From Hydrogenophaga sp. (GTDB lineage Bacteria > Pseudomonadota > Gammaproteobacteria > Burkholderiales > Burkholderiaceae_C), in contig NZ_JADMJO010000013.1 of assembly GCF_018780385.1 (NCBI RefSeq), forward strand, positions 61,038 through 125,037: DNA of 64,000 nucleotides, written 5' to 3'. A program made the position numbers and the translations under genes. Within the stretch, counting starts at the first letter, position 1. The number at the start of each line of letters is the position of its first letter. The notes under the pieces were generated by a model. It was given only the letters and a program-made list of their open reading frames with translations, was not told where the DNA came from and searched no databases. Of this stretch, positions 27,181 to 35,647 are shown one piece after another.

Positions 27181-27870
27181 ATGAGCATGACCCCGACCGA
27201 CTGGAGCCGCCTGCTGCGCGCGCTGCTGGACTTTGAACGCACGCCCGGTCGTTTCCCTGTGGCGTTGCGCGAGCCGCGCCCGCTGTTCGAGCACATCGGC
27301 AGCGTGATGCTGCTCGCCACCGGGCGCCCGGTGGAGGGCTTGCCTGCTGCACCCGTGAGCGGGCTTGATCTGCGCCGCGCGGCGCGCTTCTTTGTGCGCA
27401 CGGTGATGCTGCGCCCGGGCTCGGATCCCTTCACCCTGCTGGGCCTGAAGACGGACTTCGAGCCGGCACAGCTGCGCGCGCACTACCGGCTGATGATCCG
27501 CCTGACGCACCCGGACTTCGAGGTCGCGGATGAACGCTGGCCCGCCGACGCCGCCACGCGAATCAACCTGGCCCACGACCTGCTCTCGTCGCCGCTGAAG
27601 CGGGTGGGCGGCGGTGCGCCGATGCAACCGCGGCCCCTGCTGCCCAGGCCCGCACCGGCACGCGAGAAGGCGCGCACGGGGAGCTGGTCCGCCCGCGCCC
27701 GGCTGGCGCTGACCGGCACGGGCGCCTTGTTCATGGCAGGCGCGTTCCTGCTCATGGGTCCGAGGGGCCATGAGGGCTCCTTGTCGGTGCGCCGGGTGCC
27801 GTCGGACGGCAGGCCTGCGTCGACCCCGCCCAGGTCTGAGGCGCCGGAGCAGGAGGGGCCGCCGCCATGA
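27181..27870 (+). CDS. J-domain protein with C-terminal membrane segment
   Basis: This 229-residue protein has a divergent N-terminal region of about 80 residues, then a J domain (about 80-140: DPFTLLGLKTDFEPAQLRAHYR) with an intact HPD tripeptide at about 110. A Pro/Arg linker, one hydrophobic segment (about 184-204) and a Pro-rich tail follow. J proteins stimulate Hsp70 ATPase activity. Its place between the tyrosine kinase gene (28 bp upstream) and the phosphatase gene (4-bp overlap) suggests recruitment of DnaK to the export complex at the membrane. That function is inference; the J domain itself is clear. Confidence 0.8.
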   Translation: MSMTPTDWSRLLRALLDFERTPGRFPVALREPRPLFEHIGSVMLLATGRPVEGLPAAPVSGLDLRRAARFFVRTVMLRPGSDPFTLLGLKTDFEPAQLRAHYRLMIRLTHPDFEVADERWPADAATRINLAHDLLSSPLKRVGGGAPMQPRPLLPRPAPAREKARTGSWSARARLALTGTGALFMAGAFLLMGPRGHEGSLSVRRVPSDGRPASTPPRSEAPEQEGPPP

Positions 27871-28664
27871 TCGATCTGCACTGCCACATCCTGCCGGGCA
27901 TCGACGACGGGGCGAAGACGATGGACGAGTCGCTGGCGATGGCGCGCATTGCCGTGGCCGACGGCATCCACACCCTGGCCTGCACGCCGCACATCTACCC
28001 CGGCATGTACATGAACGATGGCCCGGGCATCGCACACGCGTGCCGTCGGCTGCAGACGGAGCTGGACCGCCATGGCATTGCGTTGAAGCTGGTGGTGGGC
28101 GCGGATGTGCACCTGGTGCCGGGCCTGATCGATGGGCTGAAGAGCGGGCGGGTGCCGACGCTGCACGGCTCGCGCTACTTTTTGCTGGAGCCTTCGCACA
28201 CCACGCCTCCGCCGCGCCTGGAAGCGTCGGTGTTCAACCTGATCGCTGCGGGCTACACGCCCATCATCACGCACCCGGAGCGGCTGAGCTGGGTGGAGAG
28301 CCACTACGCGGTGTTCCAGCAGTTGATCGTGCAAGGTGCCTGGATGCAGGTGACGGCGGGGGCGCTGACGGGCGTCTTCGGCAAACGCGCTCAGTACTGG
28401 GGCGAGCGCTTCCTGGGCGAAGGCCACACCCACCTCCTGGCGACCGACGCGCACTCCACCGGCCGGCGCTTGCCAAGACTGACCGAAGGACTTGAGGTGG
28501 CACGCCGCCTGGTGGGCGACAGGGAAGCCAGCCGTCTGGTGACCGAGCGGCCGACCGCGGTGTTGAAAAACCTCTCACCGGAGGGCTTTGAACTGACCCA
28601 GAAGGAAGCGGATCGCCCCTCGATGATCGGCAGGTGGTTTTCAAAACGGCGCCCGGCGCCCTGA
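27867..28664 (+). CDS. PHP-type protein-tyrosine phosphatase (CpsB/YwqE-like)
   Basis: This 265-residue metal-dependent phosphatase of the polymerase-and-histidinol-phosphatase fold shows metal-binding motifs in order: DLHCHILPGIDDGA at the N-terminus, CTPHIYP, THPERL and LLATDAHS. Such enzymes dephosphorylate BY-kinases like the Wzc homologue encoded just upstream, so the two form the phosphorylation cycle of polymer assembly. It is the CpsB type common in Gram-positives and many betaproteobacteria, not the low-molecular-weight Wzb type. The start overlaps the J-domain gene by ATGA. Confidence 0.92.
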   Translation: MIDLHCHILPGIDDGAKTMDESLAMARIAVADGIHTLACTPHIYPGMYMNDGPGIAHACRRLQTELDRHGIALKLVVGADVHLVPGLIDGLKSGRVPTLHGSRYFLLEPSHTTPPPRLEASVFNLIAAGYTPIITHPERLSWVESHYAVFQQLIVQGAWMQVTAGALTGVFGKRAQYWGERFLGEGHTHLLATDAHSTGRRLPRLTEGLEVARRLVGDREASRLVTERPTAVLKNLSPEGFELTQKEADRPSMIGRWFSKRRPAP

Positions 28665-28687
28665 AACCCCATCCCGGCACGCCGGCC

Positions 28688-28714
28688 TCAAGTTCGCGCA
28701 CAGGGGGTCGATAG
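28688..28714 (+). promoter_or_regulatory. Candidate sigma28 (FliA)-type promoter
   Basis: TCAAGTTC, 11 bases, then GTCGATAG. The enterobacterial FliA consensus is TAAAGTTT-N11-GCCGATAA, so 12 of 16 defined bases match with the exact spacing. Transcription would start at about 28721, the ATG of the next gene, implying a nearly leaderless mRNA. Could be chance. Confidence 0.35.
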
Positions 28715-28720
28715 TGGGAC

Positions 28721-29200
28721 ATGTCCCGCTCTTTGCGCCCCCTTCTTGCCGGCCTGACCTCCAGCGCTTTGCTGTTGGTTCCAGCGCCCAGCATGGGCGA
28801 GAGCACCATGGTGATCCAGGGCAATGCAGGCGCATCGCTGGACTTCCGCATCATCATTCCGCCCATCATGCGGGTGTTGGAAAACAGCCACCCCACACAA
28901 ATGGACCCGCTCGTCGGCGGTGACTGGCGTGCCGAGCAGCGGCTGGTGATCGTGTCCAACATGAAGCGCGGCTTCTGCGTGACCCTGCGCATGAGTTCCC
29001 CCGAGGTCGACGCCTGGCGTCTGCAGACCGAACAGTCCGGCGGCATCACACTCAGCCCGGTGAACGACGGCTATCGGCTGTGCACGCCACGCGCCGGGCG
29101 CTACACACTGCTGCTGCAGCACGACTTCGAAGCCGCCCGCAACACCCTCCCCACCGCATCCCTGCGCTGGCCGGTGCAGACCGACATCACGGCGCTTTGA
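28721..29200 (+). CDS. Exported protein related to fibre subunit 1
   Basis: This 159-residue protein has a signal peptide ending about SMG|ES (residue 26). Its mature N-terminus reads ESTMVIQGNAGASLDFRIIIPPI, split here as ESTMVIQGNAG and ASLDFRIIIPPI. This aligns with the mature start of the protein at 616 (ESQLIVGG, then LDFRVVVPRV). The rest differs and contains two cysteines (GFCVTL and RLCTP) that could form a disulfide. It follows the phosphatase gene by 56 bp and may be transcribed with the polysaccharide operon or from its own promoter. Function unknown; a surface subunit is a reasonable guess. Confidence 0.65.
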   Translation: MSRSLRPLLAGLTSSALLLVPAPSMGESTMVIQGNAGASLDFRIIIPPIMRVLENSHPTQMDPLVGGDWRAEQRLVIVSNMKRGFCVTLRMSSPEVDAWRLQTEQSGGITLSPVNDGYRLCTPRAGRYTLLLQHDFEAARNTLPTASLRWPVQTDITAL

Positions 29201-29242
29201 AGCGCGTGACGTGCGATCGCACCGAACCGTCCAACCACCTAA

Positions 29243-30964
29243 TCAGAGCTGGCAGCTGAAGCTGGCGGCACTGTCCAGGCTGCCACTGCCGCTGTAACGC
29301 GCCACCCTCGGCCAAGGGCAGAGTGGTCGCGTGCGGTTCGCCGCCCAGCCAACGGGTACTTCAGCGTTCACGCCACCGAGGTTGCCGGCACCGCGCGCCG
29401 ACGCGGTGACGCTGTCGGGTGTCACACCGCGCTCCACCCAGTCGACCAGCGAAGCCAGCATGTCGAACTGGTCGGTGGCCGGGCCGCCCGAGCAATGGCC
29501 CATGCCCGGCACGAGGTACAGGCGTGCGAAGGCGGTGGCGTCCGCGTGGTTGGCGGCGACACCCCGTGCCCAGCTGGCGCTGTCGTCGGCCGAGAAGATC
29601 GGGTCGCTCACGCCGTGGTAGACCATGATCTTGGCGCCACGGTTGCGCACGGCGGAGAGTTGCGTCGGGTTGGGCGGCGTCATGAAGCTCATGGCCGACT
29701 CGGTGTAGGTCGCGTTGGTGGCGCTGATGGACGCGAACATGCTGTCGACGTTGCCGGTGAGGGCAAAGGCCGGCCCGTCGAAGGGGAGCGTGGCCGGCGG
29801 CACGGCGAAGATCACGCCGACAGCGCCCGAGTCCAGGTTCACCGGTGCAACGAACTCCCAGAATGGAATACCACCCGCGCCCAGACCGGCGTCGTACGGA
29901 AAGCTCGCGTAGATCGGCGCACCAGTGCTGGTGGTGGCGCCGCTGAAGATGGGTGCGATCGCGGTCTTCTGCGCACCGCTCAGGCACGTGCCGTCGCGCG
30001 CTCCAGGACAGGTCGGCACATCCAGCGCCAGCGAGAAGTTGCTGCGACAGGCTTCCACGTCCTGGATCAGGCCATCGGTGGCACCATCCAGCGCGTCACA
30101 CTTGCCGAGCACCGCAGCCGCCACCGTGGCGCGCTCGGCGTTGGTGAAACCGGTCGAGATGTCGGCCGGGTCGGTGGCCACGCTCGCGTAGCGCTGACCG
30201 CCGAAGATGTTGGCGACCGCGGCCTTGGGCAGGTTGTAGCCCGGTGCACCGGCGAGGTAACCGTCGTACTGGTCGGGCATGCGGGCAAACGCGTTGAACA
30301 CGTGGCGCCCACCATTGCTGCAACCACCGAAGTAGGAGCGGTCGGGCGCCTTTCCGTACGCACCGGCCAGCAGGCTTTTCGCCATCGGCGTGAGCTTGGC
30401 GGCGGCCTGGTAGCCATAGTCGAGCCGGGCCTGGGGATCGATGCCGAAGAACGGACCCAATGCGCCGGCATGGCCGGCATCCGAGCTCAGCACCGCGAAG
30501 CCCTTGTGCAGAGCATGGGTGAGCGGGCCTCCGCCCCCGGCCCCCGTGGCAGTGGACACGCTGCCATCGATACCGCCATTGCCCTGGTGGAAAAAGCGAC
30601 CGTTCCAGGCCAGCGGCAAGCGGATTTCGAAGGAGATCGCATAGGCGTTGCCGTCAACGGTGCTGGTGCGCTCGAACATCTTGCCGGTGACGCGGCAATG
30701 GGCCGGCACGGGCTGGCCGCCCACGGTCAACACACCGGCGGCGACGTCGGTGCTCGCAGTGAGGCTGGTGTTCGCAAGACCGGCGAGCCGCGCAGTGAGG
30801 TCGGTGCAGTTGCCCACCAGGGCGCCGGAGGTGGCCTGGCTCAGCTGCGGAATCGCTGGCGGTGCGGCCGGCGGCGCGGGAGGCGGTGGGCCGTCCGAGC
30901 CGCCACCGCAGGCGACCAGACCGATCGCCGCGAGCAGCGGCAGGCGCGAGATGAGAGCGTGCAT
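29243..30964 (-). CDS. Tannase/feruloyl esterase family lipoprotein
   Basis: This 573-residue protein has a lipoprotein signal (LVAC, Cys-19) and a Pro-rich linker before the alpha/beta-hydrolase core. The nucleophile motif is GGCSNGGRH and the catalytic His lies in GMGHCSGG. The cysteines next to Ser and His form the disulfide known for this family. A lid domain with several cysteines lies between them. Members cleave esters of hydroxycinnamic or gallic acids, or plastic-like aromatic esters. It is transcribed divergently from a MarR regulator that probably represses it. As a lipoprotein it would act at the cell surface or in the periplasm. Natural substrate unknown. Confidence 0.9.
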   Translation of the reverse strand: MHALISRLPLLAAIGLVACGGGSDGPPPPAPPAAPPAIPQLSQATSGALVGNCTDLTARLAGLANTSLTASTDVAAGVLTVGGQPVPAHCRVTGKMFERTSTVDGNAYAISFEIRLPLAWNGRFFHQGNGGIDGSVSTATGAGGGGPLTHALHKGFAVLSSDAGHAGALGPFFGIDPQARLDYGYQAAAKLTPMAKSLLAGAYGKAPDRSYFGGCSNGGRHVFNAFARMPDQYDGYLAGAPGYNLPKAAVANIFGGQRYASVATDPADISTGFTNAERATVAAAVLGKCDALDGATDGLIQDVEACRSNFSLALDVPTCPGARDGTCLSGAQKTAIAPIFSGATTSTGAPIYASFPYDAGLGAGGIPFWEFVAPVNLDSGAVGVIFAVPPATLPFDGPAFALTGNVDSMFASISATNATYTESAMSFMTPPNPTQLSAVRNRGAKIMVYHGVSDPIFSADDSASWARGVAANHADATAFARLYLVPGMGHCSGGPATDQFDMLASLVDWVERGVTPDSVTASARGAGNLGGVNAEVPVGWAANRTRPLCPWPRVARYSGSGSLDSAASFSCQL

Positions 30965-30993
30965 GGGAAATGTCTCCTTGTTGTGGTGATGCC

Positions 30994-31018
30994 AGATAGT
31001 TAAGTTACTTATCTATCT
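30994..31018. promoter_or_regulatory. MarR-type operator palindrome
   Basis: AGATAGTTAAG and CTTATCTATCT flank TTA; 10 of 11 arm positions pair. It is centred in the 106-bp gap between the divergent esterase and MarR genes, in the only AT-rich stretch there. This is where a MarR dimer would block both promoters. Confidence 0.65.
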
Positions 31019-31070
31019 ATCTCGCCACATCCGTACATACCCGGGGACGGCGTTGCGGGACAATCCGCCC

Positions 31071-31547
31071 ATGCCGCAACGACCCGCACCCGACGAGACC
31101 CCGGCCGGACACCTGTCCGAAGCCGGCCTGCAAGGCATCCTGGGCTACCAGATCGCCCAGGCCCAACTCAGCACGCTCGACATCTATCAGCAACGCATCG
31201 GCAAGCCGCACGACCTGCGGCCGGTGGAGTTCACCATCCTGGCGCTGGTGCACCACAACCCGGGCGTGAGTGCGCGCCAGCTCGCGCGCGCGCTGGCCGT
31301 CACGCCACCGAACCTCACCAACTGGCTGGAGCGCCTGGAGCGGCGCGGACTGGTCTCACGCGAGCGCAGCGACACCGACCGCCGGACACAACACGTGAGC
31401 ACCACCCCGAAGGGGGCGAAGATCGCGCGCGCGGCAGCCGACAGCGTGATCGAAGGAGAACGCGTGACCTACGACCACCTGAGCGCCGCCGAGCGCGCCA
31501 TGTTGTTGGAGTTGTTGCACAAGGTGGCGTCGCGCCGTCCTCGCTGA
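31071..31547 (+). CDS. MarR family transcriptional regulator
   Basis: This 158-residue protein has a winged helix at about residues 50-115 (SARQLARALAVTPPNLTNWLERLERRGLVSRERS) followed by the wing DTDRRTQHVSTTPKG. Flanking N- and C-terminal helices make the dimer interface. MarR proteins usually repress the adjacent divergent gene until an aromatic ligand binds, which fits an esterase that releases aromatic acids. I prefer the ATG at 31071 over an upstream TTG at 31053. It is convergent with mltA, 18 bp apart. Confidence 0.92.
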   Translation: MPQRPAPDETPAGHLSEAGLQGILGYQIAQAQLSTLDIYQQRIGKPHDLRPVEFTILALVHHNPGVSARQLARALAVTPPNLTNWLERLERRGLVSRERSDTDRRTQHVSTTPKGAKIARAAADSVIEGERVTYDHLSAAERAMLLELLHKVASRRPR

Positions 31548-31565
31548 GGGCTCGCGCCCTGGGCC

Positions 31566-32708
31566 TTAACGAGGCACCAGCACCCACATCTGCAGCGGTT
31601 GCTTGAGCGCTGCCGCAGTGATGTAGGCCTCGTCGCTCCAGCCGCCCCAGCCCGTGAACAGGTCGGCACGCACCGCGCCCACGATGGCGCCGCCCGTGTC
31701 CTGCGCCATCACCAGCTTCTGCACGTTGAGCGTGGGGCCCGTTGATGCGAGCCACACGGGTGTGCCGTAGGGAATGCTCTGCGGATCCACCGCGATGGAG
31801 CGGCCGGGCGTGAGCGGAACGCCTTGTGCGCCGCGCGGGCCAAACCGGGCGTCAAATTCCGACAGCGCCTCCTCGCGGAAAAACACCGTGCGCGGGTTGC
31901 TCCACAGCATCTCGTTCAGGCGCTGCGGGTTCTGCGCTGCCCAGGCCTTGATGGCCGCCCAGGAGGCTTCGCGGATCGCGCCTTGATCAAGCAACCAGCG
32001 GCCCACGCTTTGATACGGCTGCCCGTTGTGCGCGGCGAACGCCACGCGCACCTGGCGCGCGCGGCCGTCGGCCTCCACCACGTTGAGTCGACCCGAACCC
32101 TGGATCTGCAGGATCAGCGCGTCGATCGGGTCGGCCAGCCAGGCCACGGCGCGGCCCTGCAACGCGGCCTGCGCGGCGGGCAGGGTGTCGATCTCCTGGC
32201 GGCTGTACCAGGCTTGCCCGCTGCGCAGCCCGGCGGGCGGCGCATAGAGCGGCGTGCGGTGCGTGGCAGTGGGCACGCGGCTGGCCGCCATGATGGGTTC
32301 GTAGTAGCCGGTGAGCAGTCCGTCGGGCGTGCCGCCGTCGGGCTCGGTCACCCGGTAGGGCACGAAGCGGCGCATCACCCAGGCCTGCTGCTCGGCGGCG
32401 GTGGCGATGGAGAGCTGGCGCAGTTCCGCGCACGGGCCGGCCTGACCCGGGGCCGGGCGTTCGCAGCCGCGAACCCAGGCGTTCCAGGCTTCGTGCAGGC
32501 TGTCTTGTCCCCAGCCCGGCAGCTCGTTCCAGCGTGCGGGCGTCCAGCGGCTTTTGCCGCGCTGGATCGCGGGGGGCAGAGCGCCCGCATCGCCCGGCAC
32601 GCCGACCACTGGTGGGCTGGGCAACGTGACGGGCGCTGGAGTTTGCACCGGGCCGACCGCGCAGGACACCAGGCTTCCTACAATGACCAGACCCGCCCAC
32701 ACCTTCAT
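31566..32708 (-). CDS. mltA: Membrane-bound lytic murein transglycosylase A
   Basis: This 380-residue outer-membrane lipoprotein cleaves peptidoglycan to 1,6-anhydromuropeptides. The lipobox is GSLVSC; the MltA domain spans about 100-270. The C-terminal 3D domain has MAQDTGGAIVGAVRADLF, whose Asp residues are catalytic. Length matches E. coli MltA (365). I start it at the ATG at 32708, which gives a compact lipoprotein signal (MKVWAGLVIV). An ATG at 32741 would add 11 residues but would overlap the divergent small gene's start codon. Confidence 0.93.
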   Translation of the reverse strand: MKVWAGLVIVGSLVSCAVGPVQTPAPVTLPSPPVVGVPGDAGALPPAIQRGKSRWTPARWNELPGWGQDSLHEAWNAWVRGCERPAPGQAGPCAELRQLSIATAAEQQAWVMRRFVPYRVTEPDGGTPDGLLTGYYEPIMAASRVPTATHRTPLYAPPAGLRSGQAWYSRQEIDTLPAAQAALQGRAVAWLADPIDALILQIQGSGRLNVVEADGRARQVRVAFAAHNGQPYQSVGRWLLDQGAIREASWAAIKAWAAQNPQRLNEMLWSNPRTVFFREEALSEFDARFGPRGAQGVPLTPGRSIAVDPQSIPYGTPVWLASTGPTLNVQKLVMAQDTGGAIVGAVRADLFTGWGGWSDEAYITAAALKQPLQMWVLVPR

Positions 32709-32739
32709 GACTGCCCGAGAAACCTGACCGAAACGATCC

Positions 32740-32901
32740 ATGACCTTGTTGTTGCTTGAAGCGCTTGGCGCGCTGGTGTTGCTGGTGTTCATCGTGTGGT
32801 GGACCATGTTTTCAGGGCGCAAAGGAGGCGAGCTGCCGGAGGAGGTGGAGCGCCAGAAGCGCGAGCAGCGCCAGGGCGGCGACCAGCCCGAAGACCGCTG
32901 A
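32740..32901 (+). CDS. Small single-pass membrane protein (53 aa)
   Basis: An open frame of 53 codons from ATG at 32740 to TGA at 32899-32901. It encodes a short N-terminus, one strongly hydrophobic helix (EALGALVLLVFIVWWTMF, about residues 7-24), and a charged tail with GRKGGELPEE and EVERQKREQRQ. This topology is that of a real small membrane protein, not random GC-rich coding. It lies between mltA (divergent) and the response regulator gene (convergent, 14 bp away). No clear Shine-Dalgarno was found, which lowers confidence. Function unknown. Confidence 0.55.
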   Translation: MTLLLLEALGALVLLVFIVWWTMFSGRKGGELPEEVERQKREQRQGGDQPEDR

Positions 32902-32915
32902 GGCACCGCGGGCCG

Positions 32916-33542
32916 TCAAGGCCGCAGGGCATTGGCCAGCTCCACGGCCGACTTCACGCCCATCTTGTCGAACACGCGCGAGCGGTGAACCTCCACCGTG
33001 CGCACGCTGATGTTGAGTTGATCGGCCACCAGCTTGTTGGGCAGGCCGGCGACCACGAGATCCATCACGTCACGCTCGCGGTCGGTGAGGCTGCTCAGGC
33101 GATGCTGCAACTCGCGCTGCACGCGCCGGCGGGCCAGCACCTGCGCCGACTGGTCCAGCGCACGCTCCACCCGATCGACCAGCGCGTTGTCGGAAAACGG
33201 TTTCTCGCAAAAATCGAAGGCGCCGCGCTTGACCGCGTCCACCGCCGTGGCCACATCGGCATGGCCCGACAGGAAGATCACCGGCATGACCTCTTGCCAG
33301 GGCAAGGCCTGCAAACGCTCGAACAGGGCCAGCCCGCTCATGCCGGGCATGCGCACATCGAGCAGCACACAACACGGCGTGGTGGGCTCGTTGTGCCACG
33401 CATGGGCGTCGCCCAGAAACGCCTCGGCGCTGTCGTACCCGTCGCTCACCAGCCGGCGCGTGCGCAGCAGCCAGGCCAACGCATCGCGCACGCCCGCGTC
33501 GTCATCGACGAGGTAGATCTTGGCGTCGAGGTGTTGGGTCAT
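32916..33542 (-). CDS. FixJ/NarL-type two-component response regulator
   Basis: This 208-residue protein has an N-terminal receiver domain with acidic residues in YLVDDDAGVRD, a phosphoacceptor Asp in VLLDVRMPG and Lys in CEKPFSD. The C-terminal LuxR-type helix-turn-helix contains LTDRERDVMDLVVAG and SVRTVEVHRSRVFDKMG. It is the FixJ/TodT layout. The start at 33542 begins MTQHLDAKIYLVDDD. It follows the sensor kinase gene on the same strand by 52 bp and is its evident partner. Target genes cannot be inferred here. Confidence 0.93.
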   Translation of the reverse strand: MTQHLDAKIYLVDDDAGVRDALAWLLRTRRLVSDGYDSAEAFLGDAHAWHNEPTTPCCVLLDVRMPGMSGLALFERLQALPWQEVMPVIFLSGHADVATAVDAVKRGAFDFCEKPFSDNALVDRVERALDQSAQVLARRRVQRELQHRLSSLTDRERDVMDLVVAGLPNKLVADQLNISVRTVEVHRSRVFDKMGVKSAVELANALRP

Positions 33543-33594
33543 GGCCGGATGATAAATGTGGAACGAAGCGAACACGCCGGCGCGTTGGGACCCA

Positions 33595-35637
33595 TCAATC
33601 TGACTTGGGCAGCGTGAAGCGAAACACGGTTCCCCTGGGCTGGTTCGGCTCGTAGGTCAAAGCCCCGCCGTGCTGCTCGATCACCGTGCGGCACAGGCTC
33701 AATCCCAGCCCCATGCCTTCGGCGCGGGTGGTGAAGAAGGGGGTGAAGAGTTTCTCCTGCACCTCGGTGCTCAGCCCTTGGCCCAGGTCGCTCACTTCGA
33801 AGGTGATCCATTCCTTGTGCTGCTCGCCACCCGGACGCCGGCCCGAATGCAGCCGTGTCTGGTGCACCGCAATCCTGAGCACGCGCAGACCGGTGTCCAG
33901 CGACCGATTGTCCAGGGCCATGGCCTGCATGCCGTTGCGCGCCAGATTGAGCAACACCTGCTCGACCATGGTCCGATCGCACTGCACCGGCGGGCAACCA
34001 GCTGCGATGTCGATCTGCAACTGGATGCCCTGCTTCTTGGCCTGCAACACCAGCAAGGGCTGGATCGCATCGATCAGCGTGCGCGGGGACACCGCTTCGC
34101 GCACCTGCTCGCGACGCCTCACGAAATCGGTCACGCTCTTGATCACGCGGCCCGCGCGTTCGGCCTGCTCGCTGATGCGGCGCATGGCCTGCGAGAGATC
34201 GGCCTGCGGCAGCGCTCCCTCGGGTTGGTCCAGCAAATTGATCGCACCGCTGGCGTAGCTGGAAATCGCCGCCAGTGGCTGGTTGAGCTCGTGACTCAGC
34301 AGCGAGGCCATCTCGCCCACCGTGGCCAGGCGCGCAGTGGCCTGCAGGCGCTCTTGCGAAGTGCGGTTGAGGTCTTCCACGCGGCGCTGCTCGGTGAGGT
34401 CCAGGATCGCGCTCATGAAGCCGGTCTGTTTGCCCTGGGCGTCGATCAGCGGGGCTTCGATGATCAGCACCGGAAAGCGCGTGCCGTCGGAGCGCTGGAA
34501 CACCGACTCGTAGCCTTCACGCGGCAACGTCTGTCCGGCCAGACGAACCAGCTGGCGCTTCTGGTATTCGTCCACCAGCTCGGGCGGCCACCAGGGCGCG
34601 GGCAGGCCGGTGCCGATCAGCTGTTCGGCGCTCAGCCCCACCATTTCGCAGAACGCCGGGTTGACGTAGGTGATGCGCCCGGTCATGTCGCGCGCGCGCA
34701 GGCCGGTCACCAGCGAATCTTCCATGGCCTTGCGAAACGCCAGCGCGTCGCCCACCTCCAGCTCGGCGCGCTGGCGCAGGCGTGTGTCGCGCGCCAGCAG
34801 GGCCAGCACGGCCAGCAGGGCGAGCGACAGCGCGCTCACCACGGCGGTGAGCACGTTGGGGAACAGGCCACCCACCAGACGCGGGCTTTGCAGCTGCAGG
34901 ATCAGTGTGTGGCCCGGGAGTTCGAGCACCGCGTTGGCGCTGAGGGTGCGGCGCGTGCCGGGCACCATGCGGTGCAGCGCCAGCCGCGTGCCATCGGCGT
35001 CGTTGAACGACAGGCCCCGGCCGCGCAACTCCTCACTTTTGGTGAACTCCGACAGCACGCCGGGCAACGAATAGGTGGCCACCAGAAACCCGTTGGCCAC
35101 ACCCGAGCGCACCACGGGCAGGCACATCTCCATGAGCTCCATGCCCAGACCGTCGCGCATGGGCCAGAAGTAACTGGACGAGTACGCCGGGCCCGACAGG
35201 CGCTGCGCGTTGTCGCAAGCCAGCTTCACGTCGGCCACGGCGCGCGTGCGATCCAGGTAGGCGAACACATCGCTCAGGTACGGCGTGTCGCGGTGGCTGA
35301 TCAGCCGCTGCGCGGTGTCGCGCCATTCCAGCCGCACCAGCTCGCGGTGCTGCGACAGCAACTCGGCGGCGGGCGCATTCCAGCTGTCGGCGGTGGGCGC
35401 CACGCTGTTGAGCGATTGCAGGGTCTGCACATTGCGCACGAGCGCGTTGCGGATGTCGCTGACCACCGCTGCGGCTTCCTGCTCCAGCGCCTGCTGGTCG
35501 CGTCCTTCCTCGTACTCGCGGGCCAGGAACACCAGCACCACCAACAAGACGAGCACCAGCAGCACCAGGGCGGCCCACAGGGCCCAGCGGCGCGAGCCGG
35601 GGTCGCTGTGTTCGTGCGACAGGCCCTCGACGCTCAC
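33595..35637 (-). CDS. Membrane PAS-domain sensor histidine kinase
   Basis: This 680-residue protein has a membrane helix near the N-terminus (LVLLVLVLLVVLVFLA) and a periplasmic sensor region of about 260 residues. A second helix (LALLAVLALLA), a PAS domain (TGRITYVNPAFCEMVGLSAEQLIG), an H-box SHELNQPLAAISSYASG and a HATPase_c domain with N-box LLNLARNGMQ and GLSLC follow. It should phosphorylate the FixJ-like regulator encoded next. I place the start at GTG 35637 because GGAAGG at the end of the intergenic repeat lies 8 nt upstream. Starting at ATG 35700 would force translation through the repeat. The signal sensed is unknown. Confidence 0.9.
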   Translation of the reverse strand: MSVEGLSHEHSDPGSRRWALWAALVLLVLVLLVVLVFLAREYEEGRDQQALEQEAAAVVSDIRNALVRNVQTLQSLNSVAPTADSWNAPAAELLSQHRELVRLEWRDTAQRLISHRDTPYLSDVFAYLDRTRAVADVKLACDNAQRLSGPAYSSSYFWPMRDGLGMELMEMCLPVVRSGVANGFLVATYSLPGVLSEFTKSEELRGRGLSFNDADGTRLALHRMVPGTRRTLSANAVLELPGHTLILQLQSPRLVGGLFPNVLTAVVSALSLALLAVLALLARDTRLRQRAELEVGDALAFRKAMEDSLVTGLRARDMTGRITYVNPAFCEMVGLSAEQLIGTGLPAPWWPPELVDEYQKRQLVRLAGQTLPREGYESVFQRSDGTRFPVLIIEAPLIDAQGKQTGFMSAILDLTEQRRVEDLNRTSQERLQATARLATVGEMASLLSHELNQPLAAISSYASGAINLLDQPEGALPQADLSQAMRRISEQAERAGRVIKSVTDFVRRREQVREAVSPRTLIDAIQPLLVLQAKKQGIQLQIDIAAGCPPVQCDRTMVEQVLLNLARNGMQAMALDNRSLDTGLRVLRIAVHQTRLHSGRRPGGEQHKEWITFEVSDLGQGLSTEVQEKLFTPFFTTRAEGMGLGLSLCRTVIEQHGGALTYEPNQPRGTVFRFTLPKSD

Positions 35638-35647
35638 TGGACTACCT

